Positions 1-7,299 of a DNA stretch of 64,000 nucleotides are shown here, in pieces. The stretch is taken from contig JBEKGJ010000003.1 of NCBI GenBank assembly GCA_050012855.1, positions 62,001 through 126,000 of the forward strand. Direction: 5' to 3'. Numbering within the stretch: position 1 is the stretch's first letter; each line of letters starts with the position of its first letter. The DNA comes from JAJXZJ01 sp050012855 (GTDB taxonomy: Bacteria; Verrucomicrobiota; Verrucomicrobiia; Limisphaerales; J093). The notes under the pieces are model-generated. The model had not been told where the DNA came from. It was given only the letters and a program-made list of their open reading frames with translations, and ran no database searches. The position numbers were made by a program, and so were the translations under genes.

Positions 1-654
1 GATCGGCTCGCCCAACCGGGCGCGCGTGCCCCCAATGACCGCCGTCGGATTGAGCAGCGGCACCAGCAGCGCACGACCATGCGGGACCGGATTCCGGAAG
101 CCGATTAGCAAACGGCCACCGGGCATGCCGCAGATTCCTTCCAGGTTCAGGGCGTCGCTGGCCTTGGGGGCTTTGCCCGCCGCCGCCGCCAGTTCATACC
201 GGGCCAGCGTCGGGGCGGTCACCAGGTCGAACAGAAGCTCCTTGTACGGCTTCCCTTCAGGCACCAGCCCCGGAACGCCGTCCCGCGGCACCACCTTGGT
301 GGCGAAAAGACGATCGCGACTCTCGCGAAACTTCCCGCGCACGTTGCGCCCGTGCGAGGTCAGCCAGTAAATGCGATCACCCACGCGCGTGGCAGCCTCG
401 ATGTCCGTCTCCGGCGAGTGCGCGTCCACCTCCAGAAACCGTGTCAGATCAACTTCGCTCACCGGCGGCCCGCCGCGATCGGCATGGTACATACGCAACC
501 GGCTGTCCTCGTCGCTGCCGACAACGAACAGGTTGGTGTCCAGGGCGGCCGCCGCCGAGGCATCGCACATGCCCGTGTAAGCGGTGACCGGCCGCGGCGC
601 CGCCTGCAGCAGCAGCGCCGCCCCCAGCATCAGGCCAGGCAAGCAGACTTGCAT
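1..654 (-). CDS. DUF3616-type secreted protein (3' end beyond window)
   Basis: The gene runs off the left edge, so only its first 218 codons are visible; the frame stays open from an ATG at 654 to base 1. It opens with a hydrophobic stretch, MQVCLPGLMLGAALLLQA, that looks like a signal peptide but lacks a positively charged n-region, so a start further upstream (for example a TTG near 741) is possible. The body matches the DUF3616 pattern: DTNLFVVGSDEDS near residue 40, YWLTSHGRN near residue 97, and LEGICGMPGGRLLIGFRNP near residue 170. Function of the family is unknown; the repeated strand-like segments suggest a secreted beta-propeller. The family call is by recalled motif pattern only. 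Confidence 0.7.
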   Translation of the reverse strand, partial: MQVCLPGLMLGAALLLQAAPRPVTAYTGMCDASAAAALDTNLFVVGSDEDSRLRMYHADRGGPPVSEVDLTRFLEVDAHSPETDIEAATRVGDRIYWLTSHGRNVRGKFRESRDRLFATKVVPRDGVPGLVPEGKPYKELLFDLVTAPTLARYELAAAAGKAPKASDALNLEGICGMPGGRLLIGFRNPVPHGRALLVPLLNPTAVIGGTRARLGEPI

Positions 655-770
655 CACGATGACACCCCACACCGGTTCGCCGGCGCCGCGGCAGCGGGCC
701 GAAAACCACTCCGTCTGCGCCCCCAGCACCGGGCGGAGCAATGAGAACGATCGCGACCGCCGGCGCGAAC

Positions 771-1160
771 TCAGGCCGTGGCCTGCGGCGCCGCGGATGC
801 CGCTTTGCGCCGTCCACGCTTCACCGCCGGTCGCGCCACCGGCGGCGGCTCCGGGGCCGGCGACGGCTCGGGTACCAGCAGCAGATAACGGGCGCATGTG
901 TCGCACATGGCGATGTCCTCGTCCCGCAGCAAGGCGGCGTGGACCCCCGACGCCAGCCTCATCTGACAGCCGGTACAGACGCCGTGTCGCACCAATGCCA
1001 CGCCCTTCTTGCCTCGCGACCTGAGCCGGTCGTAATGCCCCAGAATCGGTTCCGGAATTTCCTTGCGGAGGGCTTCAACCAACGGCCGGGCTGCCGGCGA
1101 ATCAGCCTTGGGTCCCAATTCGAGTTCCTGCAACTCGAGCAAACGCTCAATAATCTTCAT
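771..1160 (-). CDS. C4 zinc-ribbon protein (CT398/DUF164 type), short form
   Basis: A 129-residue protein starting MKIIERLLELQELELG. The N-terminal half is predicted helical. The C-terminal half has two paired cysteines, VCTGCQ and MCDTCARYL, about 30 residues apart, forming a C4 zinc ribbon like that of the CT398/DUF164 family. Family members usually have a long coiled-coil hairpin of about 170 residues before the ribbon; here only about 60 residues precede it, so the protein is a short version. The tail is basic and alanine/proline-rich (PAVKRGRRKAASAAPQATA), which may bind nucleic acid. The open frame extends 27 codons further upstream, but ATG 1160 begins the recognisable helix. No operon partner is evident. 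Confidence 0.65.
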   Translation of the reverse strand: MKIIERLLELQELELGPKADSPAARPLVEALRKEIPEPILGHYDRLRSRGKKGVALVRHGVCTGCQMRLASGVHAALLRDEDIAMCDTCARYLLLVPEPSPAPEPPPVARPAVKRGRRKAASAAPQATA

Positions 1161-1314
1161 GTTCGTAACCGGGCTTTTACCCGTCGTCAGGATTCTTGAC
1201 CCGCGCCGCCGCAAACACCAGCGAATTTCAATTGCCCGCACCGCGTCGAACTGGCTGACTGGCGACCGCCGCCCGGCCGGGTTTCCGGGACAGGTAATTT
1301 ATACTTATCAATTA

Positions 1315-2640
1315 ATGAAACTTACAAATCGGTTCGCCGGTGCCCTGCTCGCCCTCGCCGCCGCCGCCATGTTGCCCGCCCGCGCCTCCGACTGGGCCGG
1401 CTGGCGCGGCCCCTTCCACAACGGCGCCACCTCCGAAACCAACCTCCCCGCCGCCTGGTCGAAGACCAACGGCGTCCGCTGGACCGCCGACCTCCCCGGC
1501 CCCGGCGCCGCCACCCCCATCGTTTGGGCCAACCACGTCTTCATTTCGACCACCGACGCCGCCACCCGTTCCCTCCACGCCCTGGACTTCGAGCGCGCCA
1601 CCGGCCGCCCGCTCTGGACGCACAAGATCGCCGACGGCTTCGCGAAGGACGACCATAGCAACTACGCCTCCCCATCGCCAACCACCGACGGCGAACGCGT
1701 CGTGTTTCTCTACGGCACCGGCGACGTCGCGGCGTTCGACTTCGCCGGTCAGCCGCTCTGGTCGCGTCATCTCCAGAAAGATCTGGGTGAGTTCGCCTAC
1801 CAATGGACTTACGGCGCGAGTCCGCTGTTCTACCGCGCCCGGCTCTACGTGCAGATTCTCCAGCGCAACGAGCCCGTGAACGGCCACGGTCGCACCGATG
1901 GCCCGATCCCATCGCTTCTGCTCGCGCTCGATCCCGCCACCGGCCGTACCCTCTGGCAACACACCCGCCCCAGCGAGGCCGTTGCCGAATCCCACGAGGC
2001 TTACTCGACGCCCGTCCCATTCGAGTTCGCCGGCCGGCGCGAACTCCTCGTCGTCGGGGGCGACTGCCTGACCGGGCACGACCCGGACGACGGCCATGAA
2101 CTCTGGCGCTGGGGCACTTGGAACACCAACCGCATCGGTCACTGGCGGCTGGTCCCCTCGCCCGTCGCCGGCGGTGGGGTGGTCCTGGCCTGCGGCCCGA
2201 AAGGCTCGCCGGTGTTCGCCATCAAGGCGGGCGGCAGCGGGAAACTCGACGACGGCACCATCGCCTGGCGCACCGATGCCCAGCGCCAGATCACCAGCGA
2301 CGTGCCGACACCGCTCTTCTACCTCGGCGATTTTTTCGTCCTGAGCGACCTCAAGAAGAACCTCACCCGGCTCGATCCGGCCACCGGTCAGATCAAATGG
2401 AGCATCACGACACCCGGCTCAGCCAAGTTCGAGGCCTCGCCCATCGGCGCCGACGGCAAGGTGTATCTCCTCAACTTCCGCGGCGAAGTGGTGATCGTGG
2501 ACACCGCGGACGGCCGCGTCCGGCAACAAATCCCCATGGGCGACGAGGGCGAGGACCGCGTCCGTTCGAGCATTGCCATCGCCCACGGCGAACTCTTCAT
2601 CCGCACGACCCGGAAGCTGTATTGCGTGGGCGATTCGTGA
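1315..2640 (+). CDS. Exported PQQ-like beta-propeller protein
   Basis: A 441-residue protein beginning MKLTNRFAGALLALAAAAML, a clear signal peptide ending near PARAS. The mature protein starts DWAGWRGPFHNG, the opening typical of verrucomicrobial and planctomycetal PQQ-like repeat proteins. Several blades carry the motif ALDPATGRTLW or RLDPATGQIKW, and the last visible blade contains GKVYLLNFRGEVVIVD. PQQ-like propellers of this type occur both as dehydrogenases and as scaffold proteins; the conserved acidic residue and PQQ-contacting signature of true quinoprotein dehydrogenases are not evident, so catalysis is not claimed. The ATG at 1315 was chosen because it directly precedes the signal peptide. 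No strong Shine-Dalgarno sequence is visible. Confidence 0.8.
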   Translation: MKLTNRFAGALLALAAAAMLPARASDWAGWRGPFHNGATSETNLPAAWSKTNGVRWTADLPGPGAATPIVWANHVFISTTDAATRSLHALDFERATGRPLWTHKIADGFAKDDHSNYASPSPTTDGERVVFLYGTGDVAAFDFAGQPLWSRHLQKDLGEFAYQWTYGASPLFYRARLYVQILQRNEPVNGHGRTDGPIPSLLLALDPATGRTLWQHTRPSEAVAESHEAYSTPVPFEFAGRRELLVVGGDCLTGHDPDDGHELWRWGTWNTNRIGHWRLVPSPVAGGGVVLACGPKGSPVFAIKAGGSGKLDDGTIAWRTDAQRQITSDVPTPLFYLGDFFVLSDLKKNLTRLDPATGQIKWSITTPGSAKFEASPIGADGKVYLLNFRGEVVIVDTADGRVRQQIPMGDEGEDRVRSSIAIAHGELFIRTTRKLYCVGDS

Positions 2641-2669
2641 CCCGAAACCGGCCGCTGGAAACGCCGCAG

Positions 2670-3422
2670 CTACTTGTCCGTGGCCGACAGCCGCTGGAGG
2701 CGAATGTTGCGATAGCGCACAAACTGCTTGGTGAAATCGTCGCCGCCGTGGACCTGCAGCCCGATGCCGCCGGCGTCCGGATGCCGCTTTTCCGTCTCGG
2801 TCCAGTCCATGAATTTCACGCCGTTCACCCAGGTGGTGATGTGCGGCGGATTGCCGGCGATGCGGGCGCGCAACTCGTTCCATTGTCCGTGTCGCCAGAA
2901 GAACGGCCACGATTCCACCAGCACCGGCAGCGGCGTCGGTGCGCCGGCGTGCTCCTTGATGACCGTCACCTTGTCGGTGAAGCTGAAATTGTAAACCGAC
3001 GGCTTGGCGCCCAAGCCGCCCTCGCCGTAGATGCCCATCAAGTTGCCGTTCGCGTGGTAGTCAATCATCGCCTGGTAGGCCGTGCCATCCTCCGTGCTGC
3101 GCAGAAACAGGCCGCTGTCGGGCCCGAAATCGTTGTTCATCTCCAGCACAATCTCGTAGTCGCTGAACTTCGCGTCGGTGATCAAAATGCCGCCATTGCC
3201 GGGAATGTCCTGGCTGCCCACGATGGCACCGTCTTCGACCACCCAACGCCCGCCCGACTTGTGCTGGCTCGCGCTGCTATGGCCGGTCTGCGCGCTGGCG
3301 TGCCAGCCGGCCAGCGTCTTGCCGTCGAAGATCGGTTCAAAATCGGCCGCGAGGACGCAGGCCGCGTTCATGGAGACGAGGGCGGCGACCAGCGCCATCA
3401 CGGATAAAATAGTGGTGTTCAT
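2670..3422 (-). CDS. DUF1080 (3-keto-disaccharide hydrolase-like) secreted protein
   Basis: A 250-residue protein with an N-terminal signal peptide (MNTTILSVMALVAALVSMNA). The mature part opens with FEPIFDGKTLAGWHAS, the signature of DUF1080, a concanavalin-like jelly-roll family abundant in Verrucomicrobia and Planctomycetes. Also visible are NDFGPDSGLFLRS near residue 100 and the tail GGIGLQVHGGDD followed by VRYRNIRLQRL. Members of this family hydrolyse 3-keto-disaccharides; the substrate here is unknown. The start ATG 3422 lies ten codons inside the longest open frame and places the signal peptide at the N-terminus. It converges with the propeller gene, the two stops being about 30 bases apart. 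Confidence 0.85.
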   Translation of the reverse strand: MNTTILSVMALVAALVSMNAACVLAADFEPIFDGKTLAGWHASAQTGHSSASQHKSGGRWVVEDGAIVGSQDIPGNGGILITDAKFSDYEIVLEMNNDFGPDSGLFLRSTEDGTAYQAMIDYHANGNLMGIYGEGGLGAKPSVYNFSFTDKVTVIKEHAGAPTPLPVLVESWPFFWRHGQWNELRARIAGNPPHITTWVNGVKFMDWTETEKRHPDAGGIGLQVHGGDDFTKQFVRYRNIRLQRLSATDK

Positions 3423-3845
3423 GGGTTCAAACTGGAATGCCGCCGCAACCAAAGCAAGTGGGAAAACGGTAGTGTCCCAATTTGAATGGAGCGTGGCTGT
3501 TTCGGAGACCAGCCGCAGCGTTCTCGGCCGGCTGCGGCTGACGCTACGCGCACAGCCGCGCTCCTAGAAACGGCAATTAGAACACTGCCAGGAAAACGCG
3601 CCCCACCGCAGGCCTGCGGCGCGCGGGTCTGTGGCGATTGGTTGAGGGTCGAGGGTTGAGGGTTTGTGGGCGGCACAGGGGCGGCATGTCCGGGGACGGC
3701 GCGCGGGTCTGTGCCCCGCAGCTCGACAGAAGGCGATGACGCGGCGGAACCATCCATCAGCGGCCATGTTGGCTGGTTTGGTGCGGCTCGCAGAACCGCG
3801 GTCCGGGTTGGGCAGCTTTTGCTTGAGTTTTGGCGACCGATCCCC
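3423..3845. other. Intergenic stretch with one palindromic repeat
   Basis: A 423-base gap between divergently oriented genes. It contains one full copy of a palindromic repeat (listed separately at 3468-3589), then GC-rich sequence with short degenerate repeats such as GGTTGAGGGTCGAGGGTTGA near 3642 and two occurrences of GCGCGGGTCTGTG. I see no convincing gene, tRNA or terminator. Promoters for the two flanking genes must lie here but no clear -35/-10 pair stands out. Confidence 0.6.
3468..3589 (+). repeat. Dispersed palindromic repeat, family 1, copy A
   Basis: About 122 bp bounded by terminal inverted repeats: GGTAGTGTCC on the left and AACACTGCC on the right. The 77-bp core, from GGAGCGTGGCTG to CAGCCGCGCTCC, is an imperfect palindrome containing CGGAGACCAGCCGCAGCG and GGCTGCGGCTGACGCT. 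The same element, inverted, is at 31572-31697 and a half copy is at 53716-53744. The 20 bases outside the core are also conserved between copies A and B, so the mobile or amplified unit is larger than the hairpin. It encodes nothing and behaves like a MITE or REP-type element. Confidence 0.75.
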
Positions 3846-6536
3846 ATGCTTCGCCGAACATTTGTTATGAACCACCGCCCCGCCCGGCTTCCCGGCCCCG
3901 CCCCTTCCACCGCGATTCTCCTGGTCTTTCTCGTCCTCGGTGAATTCTTCGGCGCGACCGCCGCGACCACCAACGCCCCGGCGCCGGCCGCGCCGCCCGC
4001 TCCTCCGTTGCGCGTGGCCGACCAGTTCCTCCTGGCCATCCCTAAGTCCGGGTTTGGCAAGGATTACCTGTTCAGCGCCTCGCTGATTCCGCAGGCGCAG
4101 GTCGCCACCAGCCATGGCCTCGCCGGCAAGATCGTCCGCTTCGAGTTGTTCCCCGACGGCGTGGACCTTTACGAATCCACCAAGGGCCTGGTGGTCACCG
4201 AGGACCTGCCGGCGCGCCGTCTCCTGGCCACCTTCAGCATCGTGCGCCAGGATGCCGACCAGGTGGTGATTGACTTCAACAAGGGGATGCGCCGCGTGTT
4301 CACCCAGGACTGGACCGAAGGCGGCGGGCTCAACCTGGCCCAGCGCGACCGCGTGTTGGAAGTGCCCGAAAGCCGCGTCTTCGAGATGCGCCAGGAAGGT
4401 TCCCGGCTCCTCATCCGCCAGACCGTCCAGGTGCGCAACCGCCAGGAGGATCAGAACCTCGAGGAACGCTATGAGGTCCGCTACTTTCTCGCGCCCTACC
4501 AGCCGGGCAGCTTCGCCGGCAAGGAGCCCAGCAACGTGGACGCCCGCTATGCCCGCTTCTTCGAAACCGAGGGCCACATCGAGCCCGTCACCGGCCGCGT
4601 GTCCTCCCGCGTCGCCCGGTTCGACCTCCGCCAGCCGGTCGTCTTCTTCTATTCCGCCAACACGCCGGCAGATTACGTGGAGGCGGTGCGCGACGGCATC
4701 CTCTACTGGAACCGCGCTTTCGGCACGAACGTCGTCCGCGCGGAAAAGGCGCCCGAAGGCGTCACCGCGCCCGACGCCGAGCACAACGTCATTCAATGGG
4801 TGCCCTGGGACAACGCCGGTTTCGCCTACGCCGACGTGCTGCTGGACCCGCTGACCGGCGAATCCCACCACGGCCAGGCCTACATCACCAGTGTCTTCGC
4901 CTTCGGCGGCAAATCCCGCGCCCGCGTCCTGCTCCGGGAAATGGTGGACCTCGCCGAACCCAAGAAGGACGACAAGAAGAACCCGCTGCACCTCGTTCCG
5001 TTCTTCGGTTCCGCCCCGTGTTGTCAGCTCGATACCCGCGTCTTCGCCGAGCAAATGGCCCGCGGCTTGAACGAAATCCTGGCCAGCGACGAACTCACCG
5101 ACGAAGCCGTCCTGCGTATCTCGCAGGATTACGTCCGCGAAGTCGTCGCCCACGAGGTCGGCCATGTCCTCGGCCTGCGCCATAACTTCGCCGGCAGCCT
5201 CGCGGCCACACTCACGCGCAAGGAACTCGACGACTTCGTCAAGGACTACCTCACCGGCAAGCCGCTCGACAGTTATACCAACCGCCTTACCGCCAGCTCG
5301 ATGATGGAATACGAGATCTTCAAGGGCCGCCTCTTCACCGGTTGGCGCATCCGCACCACGGCCGAACCGCTGCCGCACGACCGCGCCGCCATCAAGTGGG
5401 GCTATTTCGACAGCCCCGAGGCCCGCACCAACAAGATGCTCTTCGCCACCGACGGCGACGCCGGGCGCTACGGCGACGTCCGCACCTTCGATTACGGCCC
5501 GGACCCGGTCGTCAACGCCTACGCCGAATCGGCGGCGATCATCAACCTGCTGCCGAACACGGTGATCGAAACCTTCATCCGCGCGCGCGCGCCGCGCAAT
5601 CCCAACGACCGCATCCCGCTCGAACAGGTCAACCTCGGCTACACCAGTTATGCGAATTCCCTGGCCCAGCAGTTCGGCGACTTGCTCTCCTGGTTCAAGT
5701 CCGAGACCCGTTCGCTGCGGGTCGAAGGCCAGTTCGAGTTCATCGGCGACCTCAATCGCAAGGAGCGCTTCGCCGCGCACTGGAAGGCCCTGACCAACCA
5801 GATCGAACTGCTCGGCGGCGTGGACCGCGCCGCGTTCTCCCTCCTGCCGGTGGACCTCAAGCTCGAACTCAAGGCCGAGCCGCCCGGCGTCCCGACTGCG
5901 CCCCGCCTCAGCGCCACCAACCTCACGGCCCGGCTCGAAAAACTGCTCAACTCGACGAACTACCTGACCTTCGTCGGCCTGGACGACAAGAAGTACACGT
6001 TCACCAAGGACGAGCGCGACCTGATCCTCAAGCGCGGCAAGAAGTGCTTCGAGGAACTCGAGGAGGAAGTCATCAAGCAGGTCTGCACGCGACTGGAAAA
6101 CGCGCCGCGCGATCTCGGCGTCGAGGCCAACGGCGAGGTGGGCGACGACGACATCGTCAGCAAGCTGGAGCAGCGGATCATCGAGCTGGCGAAATCCGTG
6201 ATCATGGCCCGCGACGAAACCAAGCGGATCAAAGGCCGCGTGGACAAGAGCTACGTCGAGGTGGCGGCCTTCAAGTATGACCAGAACACGCGGCTGGCGG
6301 CGGCCAAGGCGCTCAACGAAAAGACCGGCTCATTCAAGGGCTGGGCCACGGAACCCAAATCGGAGCTCAACACCCAATTGAAGAACGAGGTCGAGTCGGC
6401 GTTGAACCTGGCGCATTTCAAGGATTTCAAGGTGTCGCTGCTCTCGCGCGGACTGCAAGAGTGGTATCAGGAGCAGCAGGACATCCTGGCCCTACTGCCG
6501 CCGGCCCCCGGCGCCGCGCCGCTGCCGGCGCGCTGA
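3846..6536 (+). CDS. Large exported zinc metalloprotease (DUF5117/DUF4953-like)
   Basis: About 896 residues. The catalytic zinc motif HEVGHVLGLRHNF is at residues 436-448, an extended HExxHxxGxxH metzincin-type site with all three histidines present. Upstream segments (KDYLFSASL, RFDLRQPVVFFYS, AYADVLLDPLTGE) resemble the DUF5117/DUF4953 zinc-dependent proteases of Bacteroidota, Acidobacteriota and Verrucomicrobiota. A signal peptide is visible (STAILLVFLVLGEFFGATA). Two in-frame ATGs are possible, 3846 and 3867; neither has a strong ribosome site, and the second gives a tidier signal peptide. The C-terminal 250 residues are charged and helical (lysine/glutamate-rich). It stands alone in its transcription unit. 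Substrate unknown. Confidence 0.8.
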   Translation: MLRRTFVMNHRPARLPGPAPSTAILLVFLVLGEFFGATAATTNAPAPAAPPAPPLRVADQFLLAIPKSGFGKDYLFSASLIPQAQVATSHGLAGKIVRFELFPDGVDLYESTKGLVVTEDLPARRLLATFSIVRQDADQVVIDFNKGMRRVFTQDWTEGGGLNLAQRDRVLEVPESRVFEMRQEGSRLLIRQTVQVRNRQEDQNLEERYEVRYFLAPYQPGSFAGKEPSNVDARYARFFETEGHIEPVTGRVSSRVARFDLRQPVVFFYSANTPADYVEAVRDGILYWNRAFGTNVVRAEKAPEGVTAPDAEHNVIQWVPWDNAGFAYADVLLDPLTGESHHGQAYITSVFAFGGKSRARVLLREMVDLAEPKKDDKKNPLHLVPFFGSAPCCQLDTRVFAEQMARGLNEILASDELTDEAVLRISQDYVREVVAHEVGHVLGLRHNFAGSLAATLTRKELDDFVKDYLTGKPLDSYTNRLTASSMMEYEIFKGRLFTGWRIRTTAEPLPHDRAAIKWGYFDSPEARTNKMLFATDGDAGRYGDVRTFDYGPDPVVNAYAESAAIINLLPNTVIETFIRARAPRNPNDRIPLEQVNLGYTSYANSLAQQFGDLLSWFKSETRSLRVEGQFEFIGDLNRKERFAAHWKALTNQIELLGGVDRAAFSLLPVDLKLELKAEPPGVPTAPRLSATNLTARLEKLLNSTNYLTFVGLDDKKYTFTKDERDLILKRGKKCFEELEEEVIKQVCTRLENAPRDLGVEANGEVGDDDIVSKLEQRIIELAKSVIMARDETKRIKGRVDKSYVEVAAFKYDQNTRLAAAKALNEKTGSFKGWATEPKSELNTQLKNEVESALNLAHFKDFKVSLLSRGLQEWYQEQQDILALLPPAPGAAPLPAR

Positions 6537-6825
6537 GCCAGATTTGGCGCGGCTTGGCCGCGGTTCTCAGATGAAGAAGGGGTCGGAGAAGGGGTCGGTT
6601 CTTGATAAAGAAGGGGTCGGTTCTTGATAATGGATACTGTTTGACTGCCTTTCTCCGCCGTCGGTGTCTCCGCCCGCAAGCGTGCCGCGAAGGCGGGACG
6701 GATTGCTGGAGACTGACAACAACGCCGGGGTTCGTTCCTTTCTGCTCGTAGCAACCGACGTGAGTCGGCTCATTTCTCCCGCATTCCGTCTGAGTCAGAG
6801 CCGCCCGACGTCGGCTGCTTGGGAA

Positions 6826-6910
6826 GGTGGCTGCCGGATGCCGGGCGGGCAGATGAAATGTGCGACCTTTGGCCGCAGTCGTGGCCCAGCGGTCCGCGAC
6901 CCACCATGAC
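6826..6910 (+). repeat. Dispersed repeat, family 3, copy 1
   Basis: The left end GGTGGCTGCCGGATGCCGGG carries an internal hairpin around GCCGGATGCCGGGCGGGC. The right end GGCCCAGCGGTCCGCGAC, read on the other strand, gives GGTGGGTCGCGGACCGCTGG, which resembles the left end. The two ends therefore form loose terminal inverted repeats around about 40 unrelated bases. A second full copy is at 40397-40507 and half copies are at 7126-7153 and 43511-43538. No protein is encoded. Confidence 0.6.
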
Positions 6911-7125
6911 GGCCCCTCGCGGGATGCGGGGGAGCGCACGCGTCTCGCGTGTCGTTTTCGGCGTCCCGCCGAAAACTCCGACTCTTGTGGTATGCGATAG
7001 CTGGCGGGCAGGAACAGGATGCACGCTAAGGCGCGGTTGGGCGCTGCTGCGACGGCGCCCCATTTCTCGTTGCGCGCCGACCGCGCAACGAGCAGTCAGG
7101 GCGGTGGAGCACCGCCAGCCCTACC

Positions 7126-7153
7126 GGCCCAGCGATCCGCGACCCGCCAGTGA
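7126..7153 (+). repeat. Dispersed repeat, family 3, right-end half copy
   Basis: GGCCCAGCGATCCGCGACCC plus flanking bases repeats the right end of the element at 6826-6910, with two base differences, and is closer to the copy at 40481-40507. It is preceded by an unrelated perfect hairpin, GGCGGTGGAGCACCGCC, in place of the usual left end. Confidence 0.55.
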
Positions 7154-7299
7154 CGCTGGCCGGGAGCGAGCGGGGATCGGCAGTGGAAGGGTTTCGTTCG
7201 TTTCATTTTTTGAGAGTGGGCGGCGCAGCCGTGACCGCCCTACCTTCCCGTCATTTGCCCGGCGTTGACCGCGGGCACCCGATGCTCAATGCTCGCGGC

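Larger units (their letters stand above)
6537..7299. other. Long intergenic region rich in small repeats
   Basis: A 763-base non-coding gap. Near 6574-6630 there are three tandem copies of a short unit containing GAAGGGGTCGG, two of them followed by TTCTTGATAA; this resembles REP-type sequence. At 6826-6907 and 7126-7153 are a full and a half copy of another dispersed repeat (listed separately). Short open frames here have codon use unlike the neighbouring genes and no recognisable motif, so I call none. The promoter of the downstream fucosidase-peptidase gene should be in the last 200 bases but I cannot place it. Confidence 0.6.

Noticed and set aside
3564..5780. A long minus-strand frame opposite the metalloprotease
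   Set aside because: It covers the HEVGHVLGLRH coding region in antisense and has no recognisable domain; it also runs into the family 1 repeat.
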